Assembly (NCBI GenBank): GCA_946623195.1
Contig: CAMOQW010000037.1
Coordinates: forward strand, 1-18,023
Length of the DNA stretch: 18,023 bases
Direction: 5' to 3'
From: an uncultured Prevotella sp.
GTDB lineage: Bacteria; Bacteroidota; Bacteroidia; Bacteroidales; Bacteroidaceae
The translations under genes and the position numbers were made by a program. Below the pieces are notes generated by a model, which saw only the letters and a program-made list of their open reading frames with translations, did no database searches and was not told the origin of the DNA. Positions within the stretch are counted from its first letter, which is position 1. Each line of letters opens with the position of its first letter. This document shows positions 1 to 8,767 of the stretch, piece after piece.

Positions 1-47
1 TGGAACCTATCTCCATCACTCACGGATGACGCTCGCGTCATGCACGT

Positions 48-281
48 TTGCCTTACCATTTATTGATACTGCCCGACAACATCCTCGACCAGTTTGACAT
101 TGTCAAGTTGGAAGATGAGGACATTGACCGTCATGACGGCAGTTACCAGCCATTCAAGCACAACGTACACATCTATCTTGACGAGCAGGACAACAGGACT
201 GCTGAGCAGCGCGCGACAGGAGCAAGAGGGACAAGGAAGAACTCAAAGACAAGATGCATATTTTTTGTTAAGACATTATAA
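48..281 (+). pseudogene. Remnant of ISAon1-type transposase N-terminal ORF
   Basis: The frame opens with a TTG codon and has no ATG. Residues 4-22 read HLLILPDNILDQFDIVKLE, followed by a segment ending in HIYLDEQDN at about residues 41-49. This resembles the small first ORF of ISAon1-type elements in Bacteroidota, where a pattern like LLPxxIL-x2-F-(D/E)-(I/V) leads to an IYL(D/E)E strand. After residue 50 the frame loses this character. Another frame (about 212-271) reads more naturally as charged coding sequence (RDRSKRDKEELKDKMHIFC, then stop), which suggests a frameshift or internal deletion. No DDE transposase follows and no terminal inverted repeats were found. The family call rests on remembered pattern similarity, so confidence is moderate to low. 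The alternative is non-coding sequence with a chance ORF. Confidence 0.4.
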
Positions 282-320
282 AATCTGAGGCATTACGCTT
301 ACTGCCTGCGCAAAAATCGC

Positions 321-328
321 TACCTTTG
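321..328 (+). promoter_or_regulatory. Putative -7 promoter element for purN
   Basis: TACCTTTG matches the Bacteroidota -7 consensus TAnnTTTG and lies 20 bases before the purN ATG. No good TTTG-type -33 box is seen 19-21 bases upstream, so the match is partial. It would serve purN and the downstream M6 peptidase gene. Confidence 0.5.
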
Positions 329-348
329 TAGCCGTAAAGCTCACAAAG

Positions 349-930
349 ATGAAGAAAACCAACATAGCTATTTTCGTGTCGGGCAGCGGCAGCAACTGCG
401 AGAATCTCATCCGATACTTCCGTGACAGTACCGACATCCATTGCGCGCTCGTGGTCAGCAACAAGGCCGACGCCTATGCGCTGGTCAGGGCTCGCAACAT
501 GGGTGTGCCCACGGCTATTGCCCCAAAACCACAGCTCAACGATGCCGACTACATGTTGCCGCTCCTACGCCAGCATGGCATCCATTTCATCGTGCTGGCC
601 GGTTTTCTTCCTTTGGTGCCCAACTTCCTGCTCGAAGCCTTTCCCCGGCGCATCGTCAACCTCCATCCGGCCCTGTTGCCTAAATATGGCGGCAAGGGCA
701 TGTGGGGCCACCACGTCCACGAGGCCGTCAAGGCCGCCGGCGAGACTGAGACAGGAATGACCGTCCATTGGGTGACCCCCGTCTGCGATGCCGGCGAAAT
801 CATTGCCCAGTATCGCGTGGCCCTCTCGCCCGGCGATACCGCCGACACCATTGCCGCGAAGGAGCACCAGTTGGAGATGGAGCACTTCCCCCGGGTGGTG
901 GAGCAGGTGATTAGAAACATTAATGAATAA
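349..930 (+). CDS. purN: Phosphoribosylglycinamide formyltransferase (GAR transformylase)
   Basis: This cytoplasmic enzyme transfers a formyl group from 10-formyl-tetrahydrofolate to glycinamide ribonucleotide, the third step of de novo purine synthesis. The 193 residues are about the usual PurN length. Visible landmarks are the phosphate-binding GSGSN loop at residues 12-16, the folate-site segment FIVLAGFLPLVP at 80-91, and the VNLHPALLPKY motif at 103-113, with the catalytic Asn104 and His106. The conserved Asp147 lies in VCDAGEII. All three catalytic residues (Asn, His, Asp) are present, so the enzyme should be active. The ATG follows the promoter element closely and no strong Shine-Dalgarno is visible, which is normal for Bacteroidota. 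The 3' end overlaps or abuts the M6 peptidase gene, implying co-transcription. No other purine genes are in view. Confidence 0.95.
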   Translation: MKKTNIAIFVSGSGSNCENLIRYFRDSTDIHCALVVSNKADAYALVRARNMGVPTAIAPKPQLNDADYMLPLLRQHGIHFIVLAGFLPLVPNFLLEAFPRRIVNLHPALLPKYGGKGMWGHHVHEAVKAAGETETGMTVHWVTPVCDAGEIIAQYRVALSPGDTADTIAAKEHQLEMEHFPRVVEQVIRNINE

Positions 931-937
931 CGAGAAT

Positions 938-3514
938 ATGAAGAAACTACTATTATCACTCTTGATTCTGTGTTGCGCTACCGCCGTGATGGCTGTTCCA
1001 GCGCATCGTGGTGCTGTGAAGGTGAAGCAACCCGACGGCAGTTTTGTCACCATACGGCTGCACGGCGATGAGTGGCGCCACTATCTGGCTACTGTCGACG
1101 GCTACAGCGTGGTGAAGAACAAGCAGGGCTACTACGTCTATGCCCGTCTCGACGACGGCCAGCTGCAGGCTACGGCCCAGGTGGCCCACGACGCTGCCAA
1201 CCGCTCGGCGGCTGAGCAGGCTTTCCTGAGCGGCGTGGCGAAACATCAGGCTCCGGCCATGAGTAGCCATGTGGCCTGGATGAAGCAGACCGTAGAGGCC
1301 CGCGAAGCCGAAAAGCGTGCCAGTCGGCGTGCCGGTCGACGTGCAGCCCAATACGACTACAAGAACTTCAGGGGCCTGGTCATCCTGGTGGAGTTCAACG
1401 ACAAGAAATTCTCGCGCGACGACTATCCCGAGCTTATCAACGACATGATTAACAAGCCCGACTACGACGGCTATACTGATACGAAAGGCCGCAAGCAGAA
1501 GTTTACCGGCAGTGTCCGCGACTACTTCTCCGACAATTCCGCCGGAGAGTTCGAACCCGAGTTCGACGTCCGCGGCCCCTATACCATCGGTTTCAGCCAG
1601 TATGATGCCAATGGCGTCGACAATGCCGCCCAACTGACGGTGGCCGCCATTGACTCGGCCGACGTAGACATCAACTACGCCGACTACGACCGCGACAAGG
1701 ACGGCATTGTCGACATGGTGTTCTTCGTCTTTGCCGGCAATGGCGCCAACTATGCCGGCGACGGCTCTTCATTCGAAGGCAACGACCAGCGCCTGCTGTG
1801 GCCGCATCGCAGTGTCATCTACGACCCCAAGACCTACAGCTGGCTCAGGCGCGACAAGGTGCGGTTGGGCGACTATGCCTGCTCTACGGAACTATTGGGA
1901 TACACCAGTTTGCCCAACACCGTCCAGATAGACGGCATCGGCACCATCTGCCATGAGTTCAGTCACGTGTTGGGACTGCCCGACTTCTACGATGCCAACT
2001 ATGAAGAAGACGGCCAGAGCAACGACCCGGGCATCTGGTCGCTGATGGCTGGCGGCTGCTACGAAAACGACGGCCGCACACCCGTGGGCTACTCGCTGTT
2101 CGAGCGTGGCTTCGTGGGATTCATCGACGGCGAACAGTTGCCACTTATCGACCAAGCCGGTGAGTACACTTTAGACCCGCTTCACACCAGTCTGTCGGGC
2201 CTGTGCCTGCAATCGCCCGACGAGAACGAGATGTTTTTCTTCGAGAACCGTCAGCGCGGCGACTTTAAGTGGGACGCCTATCTGCCGGGCAGCGGTATGC
2301 TGGTGCACCGCGCCGATTTGTCTAATCAGAAAGTATGGGCGAACAATACCGTTAATAATAATCCGGAGCATAACTACTATGAGGTGATTCGTGCCGGAGG
2401 CCCCGGTCATAGCGGTACGGCCTACGACCTGTTCCCCGGCCAGGGCAGGGTGACCGAGCTGCACAACGGCACGTCGCCCGCCAACCTCGTCACATGGTCG
2501 GGCATGAGCAGTCCGTGGGGGCTGTTCAACATCCAGATGGTCAACGGCGTTGTGACATTCGAGGTGCGCGATGCCGTCTCCTTGGAGTCGCTCTCGCTGC
2601 CTGAGACGATGACCGTAGGCGTGGGCATCTCCAAGTCGTTGCAGGCTGTGCCCCAACCCGACTATGCCAAGTATACGCTGACGTGGGCCAGCAGCAACCC
2701 CGCTGTGGCTACCGTCGATGAAGATGGGCTGGTGAAGGGCGTGGCAGAAGGTACGTGCACCGTCACCGCGACCAGCGACAACGGTTGCACCGCCTCGACC
2801 ACAGTGACAGTGGAGAAATTGGTGTCTTACGACATCGCATCGTTCAAGGCCTTAGAAGCCGGTACGGAAGCCATCATCGGTTTCCAGAATGCCGAGGTGC
2901 TGATGGTCAGCGGTTCCCAGGCCTTTGTGCGCGATGCTTCCGGTGCTGTCATCCTTGACGGCGTCAGCGGACTGGGGCTTCATCGTGACGATGTCTTCAC
3001 AGCCTTTGTCACCTGTCAGTTAGGCAGCAGCGACAAGATGCCGGTAGCCACGTTGGTGGAGTTGTCGAGCACTGTGGAGGCTGAGGCAGGCCCCGGTGCA
3101 CAGCCGCGAGAGACCACCATCGACGAGCTGACCGAAGCCGACTATTGCGACTATGTATTGGTGAAAGCCGTACAACTGAAGTCCGACGGCGGTGTCTGGG
3201 CTACCGGTGAGACCAACCGTGCCCGCATGTGGAACAAGTTCAATCTGAAGGGCATCTCAGTGTCCAAACCCTATGAGAACCTGTATTTTGACGTACCAGC
3301 CATTTACGGAACGGATGTCATAAAAGGCGAACTCGCCAACGAGCTTTACCTGATGGATTCGCCCACTAAGGTGGATCCTCCCACGGGCATCAGCCAGGTG
3401 ATGATGGACGATGTCCCAGCCGATGCTCCGCAGTACAACCTGCAGGGCCAACGCGTAGACCGTTCGTGGAAGGGAATCGTGATTCAGGGCGGCCGTAAGC
3501 GCGTCAACAAATAG
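938..3514 (+). CDS. Secreted M6-family zinc metallopeptidase with Ig-like domain
   Basis: The start is taken at 938 because it gives a clean signal peptide (MKKLLLSLLILCCATAVMA, likely cut before VPAHRG). An in-frame ATG at 923, inside purN, would add five residues (MNNEN) and is also possible. The protein has 858 residues from 938. Residues 20-140 look like the M6 propeptide region. The catalytic domain (about 145-390) has the Asp-rich loop DYDRDKDGIVD at 249-259, the zinc motif HEFSHVLGLPDF at 339-350 with catalytic Glu340, and a Met-turn SLMAGG near Met370. A bacterial Ig-like (BIG2-type) domain follows at about 549-627, then an OB-like beta domain at about 630-740. The C-terminal tail has YNLQGQRV at 833-840 and ends GRKRVNK, a short tail seen on many secreted Prevotella proteins. 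It probably degrades extracellular protein; the substrate is unknown. A terminator follows the stop. Confidence 0.9.
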   Translation: MKKLLLSLLILCCATAVMAVPAHRGAVKVKQPDGSFVTIRLHGDEWRHYLATVDGYSVVKNKQGYYVYARLDDGQLQATAQVAHDAANRSAAEQAFLSGVAKHQAPAMSSHVAWMKQTVEAREAEKRASRRAGRRAAQYDYKNFRGLVILVEFNDKKFSRDDYPELINDMINKPDYDGYTDTKGRKQKFTGSVRDYFSDNSAGEFEPEFDVRGPYTIGFSQYDANGVDNAAQLTVAAIDSADVDINYADYDRDKDGIVDMVFFVFAGNGANYAGDGSSFEGNDQRLLWPHRSVIYDPKTYSWLRRDKVRLGDYACSTELLGYTSLPNTVQIDGIGTICHEFSHVLGLPDFYDANYEEDGQSNDPGIWSLMAGGCYENDGRTPVGYSLFERGFVGFIDGEQLPLIDQAGEYTLDPLHTSLSGLCLQSPDENEMFFFENRQRGDFKWDAYLPGSGMLVHRADLSNQKVWANNTVNNNPEHNYYEVIRAGGPGHSGTAYDLFPGQGRVTELHNGTSPANLVTWSGMSSPWGLFNIQMVNGVVTFEVRDAVSLESLSLPETMTVGVGISKSLQAVPQPDYAKYTLTWASSNPAVATVDEDGLVKGVAEGTCTVTATSDNGCTASTTVTVEKLVSYDIASFKALEAGTEAIIGFQNAEVLMVSGSQAFVRDASGAVILDGVSGLGLHRDDVFTAFVTCQLGSSDKMPVATLVELSSTVEAEAGPGAQPRETTIDELTEADYCDYVLVKAVQLKSDGGVWATGETNRARMWNKFNLKGISVSKPYENLYFDVPAIYGTDVIKGELANELYLMDSPTKVDPPTGISQVMMDDVPADAPQYNLQGQRVDRSWKGIVIQGGRKRVNK

Positions 3515-3532
3515 AGGCATCATTCGCCGAAC

Positions 3533-3574
3533 ACAAAAACAGGGGCAAGTTAAGACTTTTGCCCCTGTTTTTGT
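3533..3574 (+). terminator. Strong hairpin terminator after the M6 peptidase gene
   Basis: A perfect 16-bp inverted repeat (left arm ACAAAAACAGGGGCAA at 3533-3548, right arm 3559-3574) encloses a 10-base loop. The stem's outer part is A-rich on the left and T-rich on the right, so the transcript ends in a U tract. It separates the purN-M6 unit from SusC/D module 1. The symmetry would also allow termination from the other strand, but no - strand gene is present. Confidence 0.9.
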
Positions 3575-3636
3575 TGTATATTGTCTTGCGCTGTGTTAAC
3601 TTTATCTACGTTTTTTTGAAAAAATTAATGAAAAAC

Positions 3637-3667
3637 TTTGTTTATTCCGTTAATTTTGCTATTTTTG
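3637..3667 (+). promoter_or_regulatory. Bacteroidota-type promoter for SusC/D module 1
   Basis: TTTG at 3637-3640 lies 19 bases before TATTTTTG at 3660-3667, a good match to the -33 TTTG and -7 TAnnTTTG pair. An overlapping alternative -7, TAATTTTG, sits at 3651-3658 but has a worse spacing. Transcription would start near 3673, leaving an AT-rich leader of about 100 bases before the susC ATG. Confidence 0.7.
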
Positions 3668-3772
3668 CAGCCAAAAATACGTAAAAGTGTCAAAACCAGG
3701 CACCACATTTCATGGAAAAGAAGATTGTAAACTTATATATATAACATTATTATTAATTAACGAGAGAGATTT

Positions 3773-6700
3773 ATGAAACAAAGATTAACAATGCTCTTCG
3801 CTTGCCTCTTCCTCATGTTGGGAGGAGTGCTCGCACAGACAAAGGTTAGCGGTACCGTTACCTCTCAGGATGATGGCCAGCCCGTCATCGGCGCATCCGT
3901 TCTCGTTGTCGGAACGCAAGTCGGTACCGTTACAGACTCTAACGGTCGTTTCTCGCTGACTTGTCCTGCTGGCAAGAACATGCTGCGAATCACGTATGTA
4001 GGTATGGAACCCATCGAGGTGAGTGCCCGTCCCAACATGCGCATCATGCTGACCAGCGACCAGAAAGCACTTGACGAAGTAATCGTCGTGGCTTATGGTA
4101 AGGCTAAGAAAGGTACCTTCACAGGTTCTGCTGGTACGATGAAGGCCGACCAGATTGAGAAGCTGCAGGTCAGCGACCTCACCCGTGCCCTGAGTGGCCA
4201 GGTGGCTGGTGTACAGCTGGTCAGCGATAACGGTCAGCCGGGTACTTCAGCCAAAATCCGCGTTCGTGGTGTCAGCTCCATCAATGGTAACAATGACCCG
4301 CTCTACGTAGTTGACGGCGTGCCCTTCGATGGCGACCTGAGTTCTATTCCCTCCAGCGATATCGCTGATATCACCGTGCTGAAGGATGCTGCCTCCACCT
4401 CACTCTACGGTGCCCGTGGTGCCAATGGTATCATCATGGTGACCACCAAGCAGGGTAAGCAGGGCAAGCCCGTCATCAACTTGAATGCCCGCTGGGGTCA
4501 GAACAGCCGTGCCGTCAGCAACTATGACGTCATCAAAAATCCTGCCCAGTATCTGGAGCTGGAGTATGGTGCCATCTACAACTATGCTGCCAACACGCTG
4601 GGCTACGACGCTGCACGCGCTCAGGAGTATGCCAACAATACCATCGTCACCAACGCCGGTGGTGGTAATGGCTATCAGATCTATACCGTTCCCGAGGGCC
4701 AGTATATGTTCGGCTCAGACGGTAAGCTCAACCCCAATGCTACGCTGGGCTATACCAATGGCACATATTATTATACTCCCGACAACTGGGAAGACATCAT
4801 CATGAAGAAGTCGCTGCGCCAGGAGTATGAGGCCAGCCTGTCAGGTGCTACCGATGCCAACAACTATTACGTCAGCTTCAACTATCTGGACGATGGCGGT
4901 ATCGTGAGCGGTTCTAAGTTCCAGCGTGCCTCTGTCCGCGTTCGCGACGAGTACAAGGTGAACAACTGGCTGAAGTTGGGTGCCAACGTCGGCCTGACCC
5001 ACTCCAAGAGCTTCTATCCCGACGAGCAGACCACGATCAACTCTTCCGGTAATGCCTTCCGCATGGCCTACGGTATAGGCCCGATCTATCCCCTGTATGT
5101 TCGCGATGCCGATGGCAACATCATGACGAATGGCGACCGCAGCGTCTATGACTATGGTACCAAAAGTGATGCCGGCCGCGACCGCTCCTACATGTCCATC
5201 TCCAACCCTGCCGGTCAGATGCAGTATGACAAGGCCATCTACACGATGGATATCCTGAACTCTACCTGGTTTGCTGAAATCAAGCCCATCGAGGGCCTGA
5301 CCCTGACAGCCCGTCTGGGTTACACTCAGGACAACACCAACTACGACGTGCTGCAGAATGCCTATATGGGCCAGTTTGCCGATATGGAAGGCGGTGCCTA
5401 CCAGTATCACATGCGCACTACCGGCTTCACCACCCAGTTCCTGGCCAACTATACCACGAAGTTTGCCGACGTTCACAACCTCGACTTTACGCTGGGTTAC
5501 GAGGGCTACAAGTGGAAGTATCGCCGTCTGTATGGCGGTGCCACCAAGCTTTACAATCCCGAGAGCTACTGGCTGGATAATGCCGTCAACCAGAAGAACA
5601 ACGGCGGCTATCAGCTCGACTATGCTACGAAGGGCTTCTTCGGTCGTATCAACTACTCGTACGACGACAAGTACATTGCTGCCGTCAGCTATCGTCGCGA
5701 TGCTTCCAGCTGCTTCCATCCCGACAACCGTTGGGGCGGTTTCTGGAGTGGTTCTGTGGCTTGGGTTATCTCTAAGGAGAAGTTCATGGAGGGTACCCAG
5801 TCTTGGTTGAACAACTTGAAGCTGAAGGCCAGCTACGGTCAGCAGGGTAACGACAACCTGGGCCGTTCGACCGGTGACGGACGCTACTACTACTATGCTT
5901 ATACCGACCAGTACACCATGACGGGTGATGCCTCCGGTTTCTCCGATGGTACGCTGGCCTACAAGGGTAACAAGGACCTGACCTGGGAGAAGTCTGTTTC
6001 CTACAACATCGGTATCGACTTCGCTATGCTGAACAACCGCTTGAACGGTAGCATCGAATACTTCGGCCGTCAGCAGAAGGACATGCTCTACTTCAAGCCC
6101 GTTGCCGGTTCACTGGGTTACACGCAGATTCCCATGAACGTGGGTACCATGACCAACCGCGGTCTGGAGATTGATCTGTCTTACGATATCATCAAGACTC
6201 GTAACCTCTCGCTCAGCGCCACTGCCAACGCAACGTTCATTTCTAATAAGATTGACAAACTGCACAGCGACCTGAACGGTAAGTGGATCAACGGCAACCG
6301 CATCTACGAGGAAGGCCACAGCATGTATCGCCTCTATCTGCCCGAGTGGGCTGGTGTGAACCCCGAAACGGGTGAGGCTCAGTACTGGGTGAACGACTAT
6401 GAGATGGAGGACTATACAGACAAAGATGGCAACACCACGTCGGTGGAGGTCTGGTACAATGACAAGGGCGAAAAGATTGCACATGATGCTTTGGATACCT
6501 ATGTCGGTGCCAAAGAGCGCAAGGTCCTGGGCCGTAAGAAGTCCAGTGACTACACACTGGCTAACCAGACCGAGAACCGCGTGGCTTCCGACGACCTGCT
6601 GCCTGATGTCTATGGTGGCTTCGGACTGTCGCTGAATGCCTATGGCTTCGATGCCAGCATCCAGTTTGCCTATCAGTTAGGCGGCAAGGTGCTCGACTCT

Positions 6701-7090
6701 GGTTACATGTACCTGATGCACGCTTCGGCTTCAAGTGATGCCGGTGGTGCCTGGCACAAGGACATCCTGAATGCCTGGACTCCGACCAACACCAATACCG
6801 ATGTGCCCCGCCTGAATGCCGGCGACCGCTACACGGCCTACTCATCGACACGTTTCTTGACCAGCGCCAGCTACCTGAGCATCAACAATGTCACCATCGG
6901 CTATACACTGCCGAAGGAGTGGACCCGCAAGATTTATCTGAACAGTGTCCGCGTCTATTTCTCTGGCGACAACCTGGCTCTCTTTGCCAAGCGCAAGGGT
7001 CTCGACCCCCGTCAGGGCTTCGTATCGTCTATCCCCTATACCTACACTCAGCTGCGTTCCATCTCCGGTGGTATCAGCGTGAGCTTCTAA
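3773..7090 (+). CDS. SusC/RagA-family TonB-dependent outer-membrane transporter (module 1)
   Basis: SusC-family barrels import ligands captured by their SusD partner, driven by TonB. The 1105-residue protein has a signal peptide (about 1-22, ending VLAQ) and a carboxypeptidase-regulatory-like domain (about 24-98, with GQPVIGASVLV). A TonB-box-like stretch, DEVIVVAYG, lies at 101-109. The plug domain carries the SusC hallmarks SGQVAGVQ, IRVRGVSSI, LYVVDGVP and LYGARGANGIIMVTTK, followed by a long Tyr/Asn-rich beta-barrel ending in ISVSF with a terminal Phe, as is usual for outer-membrane barrels. There is no STN domain, so it is not predicted to signal to an anti-sigma factor. The SusD gene follows after 39 bases without a terminator. 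Cargo cannot be read from the sequence; the lack of neighbouring carbohydrate-active enzymes argues weakly for a peptide or other non-glycan ligand. Confidence 0.95.
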   Translation: MKQRLTMLFACLFLMLGGVLAQTKVSGTVTSQDDGQPVIGASVLVVGTQVGTVTDSNGRFSLTCPAGKNMLRITYVGMEPIEVSARPNMRIMLTSDQKALDEVIVVAYGKAKKGTFTGSAGTMKADQIEKLQVSDLTRALSGQVAGVQLVSDNGQPGTSAKIRVRGVSSINGNNDPLYVVDGVPFDGDLSSIPSSDIADITVLKDAASTSLYGARGANGIIMVTTKQGKQGKPVINLNARWGQNSRAVSNYDVIKNPAQYLELEYGAIYNYAANTLGYDAARAQEYANNTIVTNAGGGNGYQIYTVPEGQYMFGSDGKLNPNATLGYTNGTYYYTPDNWEDIIMKKSLRQEYEASLSGATDANNYYVSFNYLDDGGIVSGSKFQRASVRVRDEYKVNNWLKLGANVGLTHSKSFYPDEQTTINSSGNAFRMAYGIGPIYPLYVRDADGNIMTNGDRSVYDYGTKSDAGRDRSYMSISNPAGQMQYDKAIYTMDILNSTWFAEIKPIEGLTLTARLGYTQDNTNYDVLQNAYMGQFADMEGGAYQYHMRTTGFTTQFLANYTTKFADVHNLDFTLGYEGYKWKYRRLYGGATKLYNPESYWLDNAVNQKNNGGYQLDYATKGFFGRINYSYDDKYIAAVSYRRDASSCFHPDNRWGGFWSGSVAWVISKEKFMEGTQSWLNNLKLKASYGQQGNDNLGRSTGDGRYYYYAYTDQYTMTGDASGFSDGTLAYKGNKDLTWEKSVSYNIGIDFAMLNNRLNGSIEYFGRQQKDMLYFKPVAGSLGYTQIPMNVGTMTNRGLEIDLSYDIIKTRNLSLSATANATFISNKIDKLHSDLNGKWINGNRIYEEGHSMYRLYLPEWAGVNPETGEAQYWVNDYEMEDYTDKDGNTTSVEVWYNDKGEKIAHDALDTYVGAKERKVLGRKKSSDYTLANQTENRVASDDLLPDVYGGFGLSLNAYGFDASIQFAYQLGGKVLDSGYMYLMHASASSDAGGAWHKDILNAWTPTNTNTDVPRLNAGDRYTAYSSTRFLTSASYLSINNVTIGYTLPKEWTRKIYLNSVRVYFSGDNLALFAKRKGLDPRQGFVSSIPYTYTQLRSISGGISVSF

Positions 7091-7129
7091 TCATGAGGTG
7101 TCAACTAATATAAAAGAAAGAATAATAAT

Positions 7130-8737
7130 ATGAAACTGAAATATTTCTTTATTGCAGCTTTGGCGACGACCGCCTTTACTGCTTGCGAAAACCTTGACAC
7201 TGCCCCCGAAGGAGCAACACTGACTGTTGACCAGAAGGGTACTATCGGCGAGGCCCTGCCCCAGCGTGCTGAAGCTGGTGTGCGTGGTATCTTCTCGCAG
7301 TTCAATGTCTACATGCCCAACTATGATGCACTGGGCCAGGTAAGCCGTCACAATGACTTCGGCTACAGCAGCATCATGATGTTCACCGATGGTAACACCG
7401 AAGACCTCGTCAGCGGTGACAACGGCTATAACTGGATTGGCAACAGCCTGACCTACGATGACCGTCCCTACACCAGCCGTGAGTGCCAGATTGTGTGGAA
7501 CGACTATTACATGATTGTCTTCAGTGCCAACACTGTGATTGGTTCTCTGGATGCTGAGAGTGAGGACCCCTTGACCCAGTACTATCTGGCTCAGGCTCTG
7601 GCTGCCCGTGGCTTCTGCTACGAGGAGTTGGCTCAGCTTTATCAGTTCAACTACAAAGGTCATGAGGACTCGCCCTGTGTGCCTCTGATTACTGACGAGA
7701 ACTCCAGCGAGGCTGCTACGAATGGTGCCGTCCGTGCTACCGTCAAGGAGGTCTATGCGCTGGTTGAACAAGACCTGACCAAGGCCATTGAGCTGCTGAC
7801 CAGTGCTCAGGAGGCCGGCCAGAAGCGTTCTGACCGCCGTTACATCGACCTGGCTGTTGCCTACGGTCTGCGTGCCCGTATGTATCTGGCCATGCAGGAA
7901 TGGTCGAAGGCAGCAGCAGATGCTCAGGCTGCCATTGACAATACCGATGCCAAGCCCGCTACCATCAAGGAGGTTAGCCAGCCTACTTTCTGCAGTGCTG
8001 ACGAGCCCGACTGGATGTGGGGTATCTATATTGCCGAGACCGACGATGTGGTGTCTTCCGGTATCGTGAACTGGATTTCTCACTGCGGTACGTTCAACTA
8101 TGGCTATGGCCAGTACAGCGGTGGACACCAGATTTCAAAGAAACTCTACAATGCCATTCCCGCCACCGATATCCGCAAGGGATGGTGGAGCAATGCCGAG
8201 GGCGTCTCTGCTAACCTGAGTGATGAGTGGAATGCCTATCTGGCTGACGAGGGTTTCGCTCCCTACACCAACTGTAAGTTTGCTCCTTATCAGAACAAGC
8301 TGAACAATGATGTCAATGCCAATGATATTCCTCTGATGCGCGTCGAGGAGATGTACCTGATTCTGGCTGAGGCCCAGGCTATGTCCGGACAGGATGGTAA
8401 GAGCACGCTGGAGCAGTTTGTCAAGACCTATCGTGACCCTGCTTACACCTGCACGGGTGATGTACAGAGCGCTGTCTATTTCCAGAAGCGTATCGAGCTC
8501 TGGGGTGAGGGCCGTATTTGGTTCGATGTGATGCGTCTGAACAAGGGCATCGACCGTCGCGGTGCCGGATTCGAGCCGCAGTGCGTGCTCAAGATTGATG
8601 CTGGCGACCCCATCCTGCTGTGGCGTCTGCCCCAGACGGAGATTAACGGTAACAGTGCGCTGACTGATGGTGACAACAACACGAACGCTCCTGTGCCGAC
8701 AGCTGTTGATGACATCGCCGACATGCCCCTTCAGTAA
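7130..8737 (+). CDS. SusD/RagB-family surface lipoprotein (module 1)
   Basis: SusD-like proteins are mostly helical surface lipoproteins that cap the SusC barrel and help capture ligand. The 535-residue product begins with a lipoprotein signal peptide with lipobox FTAC; Cys19 would be lipidated, followed by ENLD. The N-terminal half shows TPR-like helical segments (for example YYLAQALAARGFCYEELAQLYQF), and the C-terminal part has the family motif FQKRIELWGEGRIWFDVMRL at about 451-470. Length is normal for the family. It sits 39 bases after its SusC and 30 bases before the third gene, so the three are almost certainly one operon. Family assignment is secure; ligand specificity is unknown. Confidence 0.94.
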   Translation: MKLKYFFIAALATTAFTACENLDTAPEGATLTVDQKGTIGEALPQRAEAGVRGIFSQFNVYMPNYDALGQVSRHNDFGYSSIMMFTDGNTEDLVSGDNGYNWIGNSLTYDDRPYTSRECQIVWNDYYMIVFSANTVIGSLDAESEDPLTQYYLAQALAARGFCYEELAQLYQFNYKGHEDSPCVPLITDENSSEAATNGAVRATVKEVYALVEQDLTKAIELLTSAQEAGQKRSDRRYIDLAVAYGLRARMYLAMQEWSKAAADAQAAIDNTDAKPATIKEVSQPTFCSADEPDWMWGIYIAETDDVVSSGIVNWISHCGTFNYGYGQYSGGHQISKKLYNAIPATDIRKGWWSNAEGVSANLSDEWNAYLADEGFAPYTNCKFAPYQNKLNNDVNANDIPLMRVEEMYLILAEAQAMSGQDGKSTLEQFVKTYRDPAYTCTGDVQSAVYFQKRIELWGEGRIWFDVMRLNKGIDRRGAGFEPQCVLKIDAGDPILLWRLPQTEINGNSALTDGDNNTNAPVPTAVDDIADMPLQ

Positions 8738-8767
8738 TTAGATAATAACCAAAAAAGATTATAGACT

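Larger units (their letters stand above)
1..348. other. Left-edge intergenic stretch with IS remnant and promoter
   Basis: This stretch has no intact gene. It holds a decayed transposase-like reading frame (about 48-281) and, close to purN, a Bacteroidota-type promoter element. No tRNA, terminator or repeat array was recognised. Whatever precedes position 1 cannot be judged. Confidence 0.6.

Noticed and set aside
956..1633. - strand frame of 225 codons opposite the M6 peptidase
   Set aside because: It is hydrophobic Val/Gly-rich sequence produced by reading the M6 gene backwards; no signal peptide or domain supports it.
4841..5719. Long - strand frame (292 codons) inside the module 1 SusC
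   Set aside because: It is a Val/Ile/Gly-rich low-information translation opposite a secure SusC gene and shows no motif or promoter.
7091..8128. Open frame of 345 codons on the - strand opposite the module 1 SusD
   Set aside because: It lies entirely across a well-supported SusD gene, has no recognisable domain and is compositionally a mirror of SusD codon bias. It is a shadow frame.
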